From NCBI RefSeq assembly GCF_900116865.1, contig NZ_FPCD01000006.1, positions 84,116 through 148,115 of the forward strand: a DNA stretch of 64,000 bases, in the 5' to 3' direction. Under the pieces are notes generated by a model. That model was not told the DNA's origin, ran no database searches, and was given only the letters and a program-made list of their open reading frames with translations. The position numbers and the translations under genes were made by a program. Source of the stretch: Butyrivibrio sp. M55. GTDB taxonomy: Bacteria > Bacillota > Clostridia > Lachnospirales > Lachnospiraceae. Within the stretch, counting starts at the first letter, position 1, and each line of letters opens with the position of its first letter. Of the stretch, positions 36,441 to 46,027 are shown one piece after another.

Positions 36441-37826
36441 ATGAAGCAGAAGATTACAATATCATTTGTTATAGCTACATTTTTTGCAATTTGTGCGGTA
36501 ACCGGATGTGCTGATGTGGGCACGGAGTCAAAAACAGACATAGATGCAGAAGCCGCGAGCGTAACTTCCTCTGTAAGTAGCGAGGGGCTTGGAGGCGCAA
36601 CGGAGGTAGATAGCGAAGTGGCGTATGGTGAAGCTGCAAGCAATGATGCGGCGGAGCCGGAAGGTAAGGAGGCAGATATGGAGACGTGGAAAACTGCAAT
36701 TGACGGACTTACTGATGACTTTATCTTTGGAATGGATGTATCTTCACTGCTTGTTGAGGAAAAGAGCGGAGTAAAATTCTACGACTTTGACGGAAATGAG
36801 CAGGATGCGCTTAAAACTTTTGCTGATTCCGGCATTAATTACATTCGCATTCGCGTGTGGAACGATCCTTACGATGAGAACGGGAACGGCTATGGCGGCG
36901 GTAACAATGATCTTCCTGCTGCAATAGAGCTGGGCAAAAGAGCTACCAAGTACGGAATGAGAGTTTTGATTGACTTTCACTACTCGGATTTCTGGGCCGA
37001 TCCCCAGAAGCAGTATGCTCCCAAGGCATGGAACGGTATGAGTCTGAGCGAGAAGTCAGCGGCTCTTTATGATTATACAAAGGACAGCCTGACGAAGCTC
37101 CTTGATTCCGGAGTAGATGTTGGAATGGTGCAGATTGGTAATGAGATCAATAACGGCATGTCGGGCGAAACGAAGATTGAGAATGTCATTGAATTGTTAA
37201 AGTCAGGAAGCAAGGCTGTTCGTGAGATATCAAGCGAGCGTGGCAAAGATATAGGAATCGTAGTTCATTATACGGATATATCTCCGAAAGAAAGAGTTCT
37301 GTCACTTATAGAGAAACTCGTAAACGGCGGGCTTGACTTTGATATGATGGGACTTAGCTATTATCCGTTCTGGCACGGTGATATGGATAATATGAAAAAT
37401 GTTATCAAGTATATCGGCGAGCACTTCGGTAAGAAAGCGTTCATCGCGGAGACTTCATATTGCTATACTTTAGAGGACGGCGACGGCTATGCAAACAGAG
37501 TTTCTAAGAGTGATCTTGTGGAAGGCTATCCCGCAACTGTCGATGGACAGGCATCATATATGCATGATCTTTATCAGAACGTAAACAGCGTCGGAGGTAT
37601 CGGCGTGTTCTACTGGGAAGGAGCTTGGCTTCCCGTAGGCCCTGCAAACGCCGATAACTCACCAATCTGGGAGAAGTACGGAAGCGGCTGGGCAAGCAGC
37701 TACGCTTCAGGCTATGATAAAGATGCTGCAGAGTACTACGGCGGATGCTCATGGGATAATCAGGCATTCTTTGACTTTAGCGGACACCCGCTTGAATCAA
37801 TGAAGGTGTTTAAATACATGAAATAG
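36441..37826 (+). CDS. Arabinogalactan endo-beta-1,4-galactanase, GH53 lipoprotein
   Basis: A 461-residue enzyme cleaving beta-1,4-galactan side chains of pectin. The lipoprotein signal has VTGC with lipidated C23, followed by an Ala/Ser/Glu linker to about 75, so it is displayed on the cell surface. GH53 landmarks are FIFGMDVSSLL-like at the barrel start, IRVWNDPYDENGNGYGGGN, LIDFHYSDFWADPQKQ, acid/base E235 in QIGNEI and nucleophile E337 in IAETSY. The start chosen follows GAGGTGG; an upstream in-frame codon overlaps addA. It likely feeds galacto-oligosaccharides to importers such as the 56.7-61.5 kb system, which is only conjecture. Confidence 0.92.
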   Translation: MKQKITISFVIATFFAICAVTGCADVGTESKTDIDAEAASVTSSVSSEGLGGATEVDSEVAYGEAASNDAAEPEGKEADMETWKTAIDGLTDDFIFGMDVSSLLVEEKSGVKFYDFDGNEQDALKTFADSGINYIRIRVWNDPYDENGNGYGGGNNDLPAAIELGKRATKYGMRVLIDFHYSDFWADPQKQYAPKAWNGMSLSEKSAALYDYTKDSLTKLLDSGVDVGMVQIGNEINNGMSGETKIENVIELLKSGSKAVREISSERGKDIGIVVHYTDISPKERVLSLIEKLVNGGLDFDMMGLSYYPFWHGDMDNMKNVIKYIGEHFGKKAFIAETSYCYTLEDGDGYANRVSKSDLVEGYPATVDGQASYMHDLYQNVNSVGGIGVFYWEGAWLPVGPANADNSPIWEKYGSGWASSYASGYDKDAAEYYGGCSWDNQAFFDFSGHPLESMKVFKYMK

Positions 37827-37924
37827 AGTATTTAAGCTCGTTTCCTATTATGTTTGCATTTATTTCGTATTAGTAGTTTAATATTGAGATGTATTTAGAT
37901 TTATGAAACAGGAGAGAGTTTTAT

Positions 37925-38431
37925 ATGCAGCTGGCTGCGAACATAATAGACTTTTTTGCTGCAATGATACAGATTGGAACAGGAGCGGTAAAAAAGAAGT
38001 CCAAAATATTGATATTACAGATTGTTCAGATTCTTATGCAGGGAGTGGCGATGATGCTCCTTGGAGGCGTGACGGGAGCGGTAAATAACGTTTTGTCGTG
38101 CGTAAGAAACTATATCTGTTATAAGGAAAAACTGAATCTTCCGTGGAAGATATTTTTCATAGCCGCATCAGTTGTTATGACGGTTATTCTTAATACTCAG
38201 GGTATATTTGGAATGATTCCTGCGGCGGTATGCATAATATATATCCTGTTTATGGATGTAAAAGATCCGCTTAAGTTTAAGATGCTGGTGATGCTGACTT
38301 TCATTCCGTGGTTCTTTTACCATCTTATACTCGGATCGTACACAGGAGCTGCTTCCGATGCGGCAACCATAGTCGCTAATATCGTAACTATTATAAAAAT
38401 GCATAAAGAAAAAGATATCCCGTGTCAATAA
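37925..38431 (+). CDS. YgjV-family inner-membrane protein
   Basis: A 168-residue membrane protein with four to six hydrophobic segments. It matches the Imp-YgjV family pattern: an N-terminal Q-I-G-T-type turn, GAVNNVLSCVRNYICY in the middle and short C-terminal charged tail. Function is unknown. The ribosome site is CAGGAGAGAG eight bases before ATG. It is followed by a bidirectional terminator shared with the convergent potassium-uptake genes. Confidence 0.75.
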   Translation: MQLAANIIDFFAAMIQIGTGAVKKKSKILILQIVQILMQGVAMMLLGGVTGAVNNVLSCVRNYICYKEKLNLPWKIFFIAASVVMTVILNTQGIFGMIPAAVCIIYILFMDVKDPLKFKMLVMLTFIPWFFYHLILGSYTGAASDAATIVANIVTIIKMHKEKDIPCQ

Positions 38432-38453
38432 TTCAGCACGGGATATCTTTTTT
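38411..38453. terminator. Bidirectional terminator between ygjV-like gene and ktrA
   Basis: AAAGATATCCCGTG (38411-38424) pairs with CACGGGATATCTTT around a 12-nt loop, with A run before and T run after, so it can work for both converging transcripts. It overlaps the last codons of the + strand gene. Confidence 0.85.
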
Positions 38454-38472
38454 TATTTGATAGAAAGCTTGC

Positions 38473-39117
38473 TTACTTCCACTTCTCGATATCTTTTTTC
38501 TCCAGAATAGCCATGAGAAGATTATTCTCGGTGAGCTTGTGAGAAGGATTGATATATCTCCAGTTGCCGCCTTTTTCTTTGATGGCGGCAACGTTCATGT
38601 TGTGTTTTTTACGAAGATCGAGCTCGATAAGACTCTTTCCGAGCCATGCGTTTCTTGGTTGCAACTCGACCATGCAGAGGTTATCGTCAAGCTCGTAGTA
38701 ATCGTGGATTGACTGTGAAGCGAGGATTCTTGCGGAGCGCACACCGCCTTCTTTCTCGGGATCGACTATCTTGTCTGCGCCGACTCTCTGAAGAATAGTG
38801 GCCATGCGGGAAGAAGAGGACTTTGCGATTACAAGCGGAACGCCCTTTTCTTTTGCGATAGATACCGCCATGATGCTTGCCGCGATATTTCCGCCCATTG
38901 CGGTTATCACTATGTCCATGTTCTGGAGCCCGAGCGCCATAACCTCGTCCTCGTTCTCAAGGTCTGCGCATACTGCGGAAGTTACCTTGGATGAGATGTC
39001 TCTTATACGTCTTTCGTCTTTGTCTGCAACGAGCACATCTTCACCGATAGCATACAGGCTCTTTGCCACGCTGCGTCCATATTTTCCAAGTCCTAAGACT
39101 GCTACTGATTTTTTCAC
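38473..39117 (-). CDS. ktrA: KtrA/TrkA-type potassium channel regulatory subunit (RCK)
   Basis: A 214-residue cytoplasmic RCK protein gating the KtrB channel. The N-terminal Rossmann fold has GLGKYGRS (9-16) and the acidic end of strand 2 (VADKDE) for ATP/ADP or NAD binding. The C-terminal TrkA_C domain spans about 135-210. It lies 14 bp downstream of the KtrB gene on the same strand, the usual two-gene operon order reversed to B-A. C-di-AMP often binds RCK_C domains in Firmicutes, but this is not readable here. Confidence 0.9.
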   Translation of the reverse strand: MKKSVAVLGLGKYGRSVAKSLYAIGEDVLVADKDERRIRDISSKVTSAVCADLENEDEVMALGLQNMDIVITAMGGNIAASIMAVSIAKEKGVPLVIAKSSSSRMATILQRVGADKIVDPEKEGGVRSARILASQSIHDYYELDDNLCMVELQPRNAWLGKSLIELDLRKKHNMNVAAIKEKGGNWRYINPSHKLTENNLLMAILEKKDIEKWK

Positions 39118-39131
39118 TTCTATACCTCCGT

Positions 39132-40523
39132 TTATCCGACGTAGAATACTCCCTCGGAGTAGTTGATGTTGTTTTTATTTGATTCATTTCCGGAAAAGAA
39201 CGCCACCATCGAGATGGGACCTGTTCTTCCAAGGAACATTGCAACTATGATTATGATCCGTCCAATCGGATTAAGTGCTGCCGTAAGATTTCTCGATAAA
39301 CCGACGGTTCCGCATGCGCTTACAACCTCAAACAGCGCATCTTCCATCGGAACGGGATTAAATACCGAAAGAAGTACCGCGAGTGTGAGAGTTGCGAAAA
39401 CGCTGACATAAACAACTGCGGCTGCTTTTCTCATCGAATCCACCGAAACGCGCTTGTTGAAGATGACGTTCTGATTCGCGTTTTTTACATAAGAGCGCAC
39501 ATTCATAAAGAGCAGGAAAATTGTGACCGTCTTGACACCGCCCGCAGTTCCGATCGGCGAACCGCCTATGAACATGAATAAATATGAGACAAGGCAGGAC
39601 GCAACCGTCAGGTTTTCCTGTGGAATAGTGGTGAATCCGGCAGTTCTAAGTGTGATCGACTGGAACAGGCTGTTTACCAGTTTCTGCCCAAAGCCCATGT
39701 TTCCTATGGTTCCGGGATTGTTATACTCGGTCAAAAGAAAAATAAGCGTGCCGCTCGTTATAAGTATAAGCGTAAAGCTGAGAACGAGCTTACAATGTTC
39801 GGAGAATCTTTTTACCATAATGATGGGAGAGAATCTCTTTTTCACACCCTCTTTTATCGAATGAAGAACGTCAAACCAAACGACAAAGCCAAGACCTCCC
39901 ATGATTATAAGAATCATGGTAGTTGCCATAACAATCGGATTTTCTCTGTAATTGGCAAGGCTGCCCTGTCCGATAACGTCCATTCCTGCGTTACAAAATG
40001 CCGATACAGAGTTGAAGATCGAGATCCACAGGCCTTTAATAAAGCCAAATTGCGGGATGAATACAAATGAATAGAAAATCACGCCGAGGCCTTCCGTTAT
40101 GAAAGTTCCTTTTATCACCCTGGTAAGGAATCTGAGCAATTTTGTTCCCGAACTTAGATTAAAAGAGTCCTGAAGAAGCATTCTGTCACCGAGCGAAAAC
40201 TTTTTGTGCGTTATAAGCATCAAAGTAGCGGCGATAGCTATCATTCCAAGGCCGCCAATCTGAACAAGTATCAAGATGATCAGCTGGCCAAAAAAACTCC
40301 AGTGCGCGTAAGTGTCAACAACCACAAGTCCCGTAACGCAGACCGACGTTGTTGCGGTAAACAGCGCGGTCAGAAAATCCGTGGGTTTTCCGCTTGCCGA
40401 TGAAAACGGTAGCATAAGAAGCAGCGCTCCTACAAGGATTGTTATAAGAAAACTCACCGGAATTGTATGTGCCGGCGATAATTTTTTTGGTTTTGATATT
40501 TTATCTTTAGTTGATGAAAACAA
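39132..40523 (-). CDS. ktrB: KtrB/TrkH-type potassium transporter membrane subunit
   Basis: A 463-residue K+ translocating subunit with four M1-P-M2 repeats. Selectivity turns are seen as TTSVCVTGLVVVD, NAGMDV, TAGFTT and ACGTVGLS. I place the start at TTG (complement of 40521-40523), nine bases after AGGGAGA. The longer frame to ATG at 40580 runs back into the asnA terminator hairpin and is unlikely. It is co-transcribed with the RCK subunit. Confidence 0.9.
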   Translation of the reverse strand: MFSSTKDKISKPKKLSPAHTIPVSFLITILVGALLLMLPFSSASGKPTDFLTALFTATTSVCVTGLVVVDTYAHWSFFGQLIILILVQIGGLGMIAIAATLMLITHKKFSLGDRMLLQDSFNLSSGTKLLRFLTRVIKGTFITEGLGVIFYSFVFIPQFGFIKGLWISIFNSVSAFCNAGMDVIGQGSLANYRENPIVMATTMILIIMGGLGFVVWFDVLHSIKEGVKKRFSPIIMVKRFSEHCKLVLSFTLILITSGTLIFLLTEYNNPGTIGNMGFGQKLVNSLFQSITLRTAGFTTIPQENLTVASCLVSYLFMFIGGSPIGTAGGVKTVTIFLLFMNVRSYVKNANQNVIFNKRVSVDSMRKAAAVVYVSVFATLTLAVLLSVFNPVPMEDALFEVVSACGTVGLSRNLTAALNPIGRIIIIVAMFLGRTGPISMVAFFSGNESNKNNINYSEGVFYVG

Positions 40524-40553
40524 GTCAATATTTCTCCCTGTCTTAATAACATG

Positions 40554-40583
40554 AAAAAGGCTGCGAAAATAGATTCGCAACCT
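40554..40583 (-). terminator. Terminator after asnA
   Basis: Read on the minus strand, GGTTGCGAA pairs with TTCGCAGCC over a short loop and is followed by TTTTT. It ends the asnA transcript and lies just before the ktrB ribosome site. Confidence 0.8.
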
Positions 40584-40600
40584 TCAATGTTTTATTGTTA

Positions 40601-41611
40601 TTATAGAAGCTGTATTCCGTTATTTTTTGCTTCTTCAGCCATCTCATCGGGCCAGATTGAACACTGAACCTCTCCGATATGGGCCTTTCTTAAGAAGAAC
40701 ATGCAGATTCTTGACTGACCGATTCCTCCGCCGATAGTGTAAGGAAGCTCCTTATTAAGGATTGCTTTCTGGAAAGGAAGCTCGGCTCTTTCTGTGCAAC
40801 CTGCTTTCTCAAGCTGAGTCTTAAGTGAGTTCTCGTCTACACGGATACCCATACTTGATAATTCAAGAGCAATGTCAAGAACAGGGAAGTACACGATAAT
40901 ATCGGCATTGAGTGCCCAGTCGTCGTAGTCGGGAGCTCTGCCGTCGTGTTTCTCACCTGATGCAAGGAGGTCACCGATCTGCATGATGCATACAGCGCCC
41001 TTAGCTTTTGCAATGTAGTACTCACGCTCCTTGGGAGAGTACTCGGGGAACATGTCCTCAAGTTCCTGAGTTGTGATAAAGAAAATATCCTCAGGAAGGA
41101 TTTCTTCAATGTAATCGTACTGGATAGACATGAATTTCTCAGTCTTTCTGAGTACTTTATATACGTCTTTTACGGTTTCCTTAAGGAAATCCATATTACG
41201 GTCTTCTTTATTTATAACCTTTTCCCAGTCCCACTGGTCAACGAAGATAGAATGGATATTATCCGGAACTTCGTCGCGGCGAACAGCGTTCATATCGGTA
41301 TAAAGACCTTCACCGACATTGAAGCCGTACTTCTTGAGCGCATATCTCTTCCACTTGGCAAGAGAGTGCACGATCTCGGCAGGACGCTCATTTTCGTTGA
41401 GGATATCAAAAGAAACAGGACGCTCAACACCATTGAGGTTATCATTAAGTCCTGATTCGGGTGTTACAAAAAGAGGTGCCGTTACTCTCTGAAGATTGAG
41501 TCTGTTTGAGAGCATGCCCTGAAAGAAATCTTTGACAGTCTTGATACCTACCTGTGTATCGTGGAGATCAAGAGCAGATTTGTAGTTCTTGGGAATTTTA
41601 AGGTTTTCCAT
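40601..41611 (-). CDS. asnA: Aspartate-ammonia ligase (AsnA)
   Basis: A 336-residue class II aaRS-like enzyme making asparagine from aspartate, ammonia and ATP. The N-terminal DTQVGIKTVKDFFQ, TAPLFV and the VERPVSFDI block, and the C-terminal GGGIGQSRICMFFLRK motif 3, are diagnostic. Length agrees with E. coli AsnA (330). The start is the ATG of MENLKIP; a GTG four codons upstream (41623) is an alternative because the purine-rich GTGGAAAAG can be read as ribosome site. Monocistronic with its own terminator. Confidence 0.94.
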   Translation of the reverse strand: MENLKIPKNYKSALDLHDTQVGIKTVKDFFQGMLSNRLNLQRVTAPLFVTPESGLNDNLNGVERPVSFDILNENERPAEIVHSLAKWKRYALKKYGFNVGEGLYTDMNAVRRDEVPDNIHSIFVDQWDWEKVINKEDRNMDFLKETVKDVYKVLRKTEKFMSIQYDYIEEILPEDIFFITTQELEDMFPEYSPKEREYYIAKAKGAVCIMQIGDLLASGEKHDGRAPDYDDWALNADIIVYFPVLDIALELSSMGIRVDENSLKTQLEKAGCTERAELPFQKAILNKELPYTIGGGIGQSRICMFFLRKAHIGEVQCSIWPDEMAEEAKNNGIQLL

Positions 41612-41744
41612 AATCTTTTCCACTTTCTTATATAGTTTCCTTTTTCACAGGAAAAGTATTCCCATGAAAAAATGTCTCACAGTTAATTAAATCGCTTTTT
41701 CCTTCATATTGCAAGAAAAAAATGATTATTTATGCACCTTTACA

Positions 41745-42338
41745 TCAGTCGGATGAAGAAGAACCTGAAGATGCAGCTTCTCTGTCTTTTATCATGTGCT
41801 GAAGAGTTACAAGGATCGCGATGACCGTCTTTTCATGTTCTGTTTTGTATATATCTATGCAGTATTTGTCGTGAATTGAGAACATCTTCTGGGAAATGAC
41901 AGCGATTATCTCACCGTTTTCATCATATAATTCGAAGTTTAAGCCCAGAATGTTGCCCTTAAGCTGCCAACCGAGTCCGACAATGTTGGTAACGTCCTTG
42001 ATTATGTGCATGAGCTCATTTGAAATCTCGAAAGATGCGCCGTTTGCCATATAGACATAGTGTCTTTCATGAAGCGAAAAGAGCTTTCTCTCCACATGTG
42101 CGACAGGATTGCCGTAAGCATCGGTTATATCCGTTTTGTCATGAAGTGAAGGGAATTTGGTCGAAGCGTGATAAATGACGTTTTCATAGCCGTCTGTGAT
42201 ATCAATAAGCTTGTGCAGCGTGAAAATCTTTGAAGTAGTAAATAAAGAAACTGCGGGAGTGCCAAAACGCTCAATGTTGTTGACGTTCGCCTGTTGTCCC
42301 GCTTCTCTGAATCTATGTATCTTTGAAAAAACACCCAT
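41745..42338 (-). CDS. LURP-one-related (Tubby-like) family protein
   Basis: A 197-residue protein with the Tubby-like beta-barrel fold of the LURP1-related family. KIFTLHKLIDITDGYEN, FSLHERHYVYM and LYDENGEIIAVISQKMFSIHDKYCIDI show the repeated strand pattern. The bacterial function is unknown. It ends in a Ser-rich tail. GGAGG lies upstream of the ATG. It is divergent from the acetyltransferase at 42530. Confidence 0.82.
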   Translation of the reverse strand: MGVFSKIHRFREAGQQANVNNIERFGTPAVSLFTTSKIFTLHKLIDITDGYENVIYHASTKFPSLHDKTDITDAYGNPVAHVERKLFSLHERHYVYMANGASFEISNELMHIIKDVTNIVGLGWQLKGNILGLNFELYDENGEIIAVISQKMFSIHDKYCIDIYKTEHEKTVIAILVTLQHMIKDREAASSGSSSSD

Positions 42339-42353
42339 AATAATTGCCTCCGT

Positions 42354-42494
42354 CTTTTGATCAATATCATAAGTATAATATTAACATTGCATGTAGGTAA
42401 ATTGAAAAAGTTTATTGAGTGTATGTTATTCATTACTTATAATAGTTAGAAATGTTGATTGAAAGCGTTGCGTTGACAATTAATTGATCAAAAG
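42354..42494. promoter_or_regulatory. Divergent promoter region with paired TTGATCAA sites
   Basis: CTTTTGATCAAT (42354-42365) and its exact reverse complement ATTGATCAAAAG (42483-42494) flank the divergent intergenic region. A + strand promoter is readable: -35 TTGAGT (42415-42420), 17-bp spacer, -10 TATAAT (42438-42443). The palindromic TTGATCAA cores may be operators for one regulator acting on both genes. Confidence 0.5.
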
Positions 42495-42529
42495 TCAGCA
42501 AGACACTGCACTAAGAAAAGAGGACAGCT

Positions 42530-42949
42530 ATGGAAATCAGATTCTACGAAGAAAAACCGGACATTGAAACATACTATGAGCTCAGGGCCTCGGCCGGCTG
42601 GGAGAACTTCTGCAAGGAACAGTCAGAAAAAGCCTTGGCAAAAAGAGACTATTTTGTCCTTGCCAAAGATGGCGAGAAGGCAGTCGGTATGGGAAGCGTT
42701 GTAGGAGATGGCATGTATATGACCATAGTTGATGTGACCGTAAGACCTGAATATCAGGGACAGAATATCGGATCCGGCATAATAAATAAGCTTGTTTCAC
42801 TTATTGAAATGTCCGCTCCCAAGGGCGCAAGGCTCAGTATTCAGCTGATCGCCGCCAAGGGAAAAGAGGGCTTCTATGAAAAGATGGGCTTCACTGCTCT
42901 TCCGTGCGAGAATTCCGGCCCGGCGCTGAGGAAGCTTATATATACGTGA
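42530..42949 (+). CDS. GNAT-family N-acetyltransferase
   Basis: A 139-residue acyl-CoA transferase. VDVTVRPEYQGQNIGSGIINKLV is motif A, where the Q/R-x-x-G-x-G/A turn binds the pyrophosphate of CoA; FYEKMGFTALP is motif B. The substrate is not predictable. The ribosome site is AGAGGACAGCT. Confidence 0.88.
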   Translation: MEIRFYEEKPDIETYYELRASAGWENFCKEQSEKALAKRDYFVLAKDGEKAVGMGSVVGDGMYMTIVDVTVRPEYQGQNIGSGIINKLVSLIEMSAPKGARLSIQLIAAKGKEGFYEKMGFTALPCENSGPALRKLIYT

Positions 42950-43044
42950 AAAGCCGATAGAAGTATTTTATAAGGGCAAGATACTTTTATTTAGAATAAA
43001 GAATATGATATTCAATTTTAAAGACGTAGTGATGGGAGGCTTGA

Positions 43045-43584
43045 ATGAAGGCACTTATAATAAATTGCAGTCCTGTGAAAACAGGGGCTACGGCGACGAT
43101 TGTAGGGATAGTATCTGCGGAACTGGCCGATAGATATGAAGTAAAAGAGATATGTATAGATGATTACTCTTTTTCTTTTTGCAAAGGATGCAGAACCTGT
43201 CATACTACGGCAAAGTGCGTTATGGACGATGATGTGAATAAGATAATTCAAGAGTTTGACAGCGCAGATGTTATTGTTTCCGTTTCACCGTCCTATTGGG
43301 CTGACATTCCGGGAGAGTACAAGGCTTTCATCGACAGATGCACGCCTTGGTGCAATACCCACGAGCCGCATGGCAAAATCTCATCAGGTAAAAAGGGCTA
43401 CAGCATCGCGCTCAGAACAGGCCCCGGAATGCACGAGTGCGAGAGAATCATCCAAAGCATCGAGCACTTCTACGGACATCTCGAGATTGAATCCTGCGGA
43501 AGTATAGGTTTGTGTTCTATAGAATATAAGGAAGACGTCGAGCCGAGGAAGCAGGATATAGTTGAGTTCTGCAAGGGAATTTGA
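43045..43584 (+). CDS. Flavodoxin-fold NAD(P)H/FMN-dependent protein with CxxCxxC cluster
   Basis: A 179-residue protein of the NADPH-dependent FMN reductase / iron-sulfur flavoprotein group. NCSPVKTGATATI near the N-terminus is the FMN phosphate loop, CKGCRTCHTTAKC (about 51-63) is the cysteine-rich segment, and SPSYWADIPGEYKAFIDRC is the second flavin loop. The cysteines could bind a 4Fe-4S cluster, as in Isf-type proteins, for electron transfer in an anaerobe. The ribosome site is GGGAGG. Confidence 0.82.
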   Translation: MKALIINCSPVKTGATATIVGIVSAELADRYEVKEICIDDYSFSFCKGCRTCHTTAKCVMDDDVNKIIQEFDSADVIVSVSPSYWADIPGEYKAFIDRCTPWCNTHEPHGKISSGKKGYSIALRTGPGMHECERIIQSIEHFYGHLEIESCGSIGLCSIEYKEDVEPRKQDIVEFCKGI

Positions 43585-43620
43585 GCGGAATAGTTTTTCT
43601 CATATAACGGAGTTAATGTT

Positions 43621-44100
43621 GTGATAAGACAAGCGAATGAACAAGATATATCAAGAATAGCGGAGATACTCGTATTTGTGAAAAGAATGAAGTATAGATC
43701 AATCTTTCACAATGATGAGTTTTCTTTTGGTGAACTGCAAGTACTGGATGTGGCTAAGCAGTACATGGAGTGCTGTGAAAGCAATGATTCTGACAGCCAA
43801 CCGGCAAGAATATTAGATAATATTTGGGTTTACGACGACGGAATAGTTAAAGGCCTCATCCACGTTGAGGGCAGTGAGGTTGTCGAACTCTATGTGGATT
43901 ATTTCTTTTGGGGACAAGGCGTAGGCTCTGATTTGCTAAAATTTGCGATTGATAAGTTTGATGTTTCAAAATTATGGGTACTTGAGAAGAATATAGATGC
44001 CATAGACTTCTACAAAGCTTACGGCTTTATAGAAAGCGGTGAGAAGCAGTTTGCGGAAGGCACTGAAGAATACGAGATTTTGCTCGTCAGGGAAGTGTGA
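43621..44100 (+). CDS. GNAT-family N-acetyltransferase
   Basis: A 159-residue acetyltransferase starting at GTG nine bases after GGAG. LYVDYFFWGQGVGSDLLKFA is motif A and VLEKNIDAIDFYKAYGFIESG is motif B. It lies in a loose run of small + strand genes. Substrate unknown. Confidence 0.87.
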   Translation: MIRQANEQDISRIAEILVFVKRMKYRSIFHNDEFSFGELQVLDVAKQYMECCESNDSDSQPARILDNIWVYDDGIVKGLIHVEGSEVVELYVDYFFWGQGVGSDLLKFAIDKFDVSKLWVLEKNIDAIDFYKAYGFIESGEKQFAEGTEEYEILLVREV

Positions 44101-44142
44101 TAATATGGCAATTGTTGAAGATGAGTTACGAGGAAACAGGCT

Positions 44143-44691
44143 TTGAATATTGTGATAATCAGGCATGGAGCAGTTGATTATAATATAAGAAAATGGAGCA
44201 ATTCGGAAGAAGTTAATCATGATTTTGAGGCGTACAATCATGCTCCTATAATTTCTGCAAAATATCATGTTCCGCAAAGGGATTACAAGGCATATTATGT
44301 GAGTTCTTTACCAAGAACACTGGAAACGGCAAAAGCTGTGTTTGGAGAGCGGGATTATATCGCTACAGATCTTATAGACGAAGTTCCTATATCCGCGAGT
44401 ATAAGCACGAAATTAAAGATGCCTTTGGCGTTTTGGAGTATTTCAAGCCGTTTGCAATGGCTGTTTAACAGTAAAAGGCAGAAAGAAAGCCGAAAAGATA
44501 CTATAATCAGAGCAGAGAAGTTTGTTGATGGTCTGATTTTGAAGGGCGAAGACTGCGCAGTGGTTACACACGGCTTTTTTATGATCACTCTTTTGAATGT
44601 GATGAAGAATAAGGGATTTGCGGTTGCCGGAAAAACTTCAGGTTTTTCAAATGGTGAATTTGTAGTAGCAAGTAATAACAAGGAACAATAA
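44143..44691 (+). CDS. Histidine phosphatase superfamily protein
   Basis: A 182-residue phosphoglycerate-mutase-like phosphatase. RHG at 7-9 carries the phospho-accepting H8, LPRTLETA holds the Arg pocket, and TTH-like THGFF near the end supplies the second histidine. The start is TTG after GAGGAAACAGG. The hflX gene follows after 3 bp, so they are likely co-transcribed. Confidence 0.82.
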   Translation: MNIVIIRHGAVDYNIRKWSNSEEVNHDFEAYNHAPIISAKYHVPQRDYKAYYVSSLPRTLETAKAVFGERDYIATDLIDEVPISASISTKLKMPLAFWSISSRLQWLFNSKRQKESRKDTIIRAEKFVDGLILKGEDCAVVTHGFFMITLLNVMKNKGFAVAGKTSGFSNGEFVVASNNKEQ

Positions 44692-44694
44692 AAC

Positions 44695-46026
44695 ATGAAA
44701 AACGAATTATACGAAAACACTCAAAAAATAGATACCGTAAGAGCTATCCTTGTGGGGCTCAACACGGGCAGGAGCGATGATGAGTTTGAACGCTCGATGG
44801 ATGAGCTAAAAGAGCTGACAAAGGCCATAGATATCGAGGTTGCATCGACGGTGACTCAGTCGCTCAATGCTCCGGATAAAGGCACATATATAGGAAGCGG
44901 CAAGGTGCAGGAGATTGCGGCAGCGCTTGATGTGCTGGATGTAAGCATTATTATCTTCAACGATTCGCTTTCGCCCATGCAGGTAAGGAATCTTGAGAAG
45001 ATACTTGATACGGAAGTTATCGACAGGACGGGACTTATTCTGCAGATCTTTGCAAAGAGAGCGGGAACAAGGGAAGCAAGGCTCCAGGTTGAGTCGGCGC
45101 AGCTTCAGTACATGCTCCCAAGACTTGTAGGAATGGGTAAGACTCTTTCACGGCAGGGCGGCGGAAGCGGAAGACTTTCCAATAAAGGATCGGGTGAAAA
45201 GCAGCTTGAGCTTGACAGAAGACGTATAGAGCACAGAATAAGCGAACTCTCAAATGAGCTCAAAAATCTTGAAAAAGAAAGAACGACTCAGAGGAACAGA
45301 AGACTACGATCAAATATTGCACGTGTCGCGCTTGTCGGTTATACAAACGCAGGTAAATCAACGGTTATGAACAACCTGCTTCGTATGTACGCCGCGGAGA
45401 GCGCAGATGACAAATCTGTCCTTGAAAAAGATATGCTGTTTGCGACACTTGACACTACTGTCAGGAAGATAACTCCATCAGGAAGAAGACCATTTTTACT
45501 TTCCGATACGGTAGGATTTATTAGCGAACTTCCGCATGCACTTGTCAAAGCATTTCGGTCAACGCTTGAAGAAGCAAAGTACGCCGACGTTTTGTTGGAA
45601 GTAATTGACTTCTCGGATCCCGAGTACAGATTTCATATGGAAATAACGGAGAAAACTCTTGCTGAGATAGGTGCGGGAGATATTCCTATTATCTATGTGT
45701 TTAATAAGGCAGATCTTGTGCAGAAAGAGCAGGAGGAGAGCGGACGCCTCGTTATGGATGTTCCCAAGGCTTCCGGCGATAGGATTTATATCTGTGCAAA
45801 AGATGATGCTTCACTAGACGAACTTATCGCAGCAATAGAGAGAAAACTGAGCGAAGATGAACAGGAGTGTGAGCTTCTTTTACCCTATACCGAAGGTGGC
45901 ATAGTGAATGCCCTTGAAAACAGAGGCATTGTAAAAGAGACAAAATATGAGCCCTCCGGAATTCGCATACGAGCGATGCTCCAAAGGGCTGACATTTCAT
46001 TATACAGTGATTATATTGTAGATTGA
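44695..46026 (+). CDS. hflX: GTPase HflX
   Basis: A 443-residue ribosome-associated GTPase that splits stalled ribosomes under stress. The N-terminal HflX domain includes DRTGLILQIFAKRA, the coiled-coil region and the GGSGRLSNKGSGEKQLE-type loop; the G domain has GYTNAGKST (G1), DTVGFISELPH (G3) and NKADL (G4). Its stop is 1 bp from the stop of the convergent thiT gene, with no visible terminator between. Confidence 0.94.
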   Translation: MKNELYENTQKIDTVRAILVGLNTGRSDDEFERSMDELKELTKAIDIEVASTVTQSLNAPDKGTYIGSGKVQEIAAALDVLDVSIIIFNDSLSPMQVRNLEKILDTEVIDRTGLILQIFAKRAGTREARLQVESAQLQYMLPRLVGMGKTLSRQGGGSGRLSNKGSGEKQLELDRRRIEHRISELSNELKNLEKERTTQRNRRLRSNIARVALVGYTNAGKSTVMNNLLRMYAAESADDKSVLEKDMLFATLDTTVRKITPSGRRPFLLSDTVGFISELPHALVKAFRSTLEEAKYADVLLEVIDFSDPEYRFHMEITEKTLAEIGAGDIPIIYVFNKADLVQKEQEESGRLVMDVPKASGDRIYICAKDDASLDELIAAIERKLSEDEQECELLLPYTEGGIVNALENRGIVKETKYEPSGIRIRAMLQRADISLYSDYIVD

Positions 46027-46027
46027 A

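Noticed and set aside
40524..40580. KtrB start at the ATG of 40580
   Set aside because: It would place the start inside the asnA terminator stem; the TTG after AGGGAGA is better placed.
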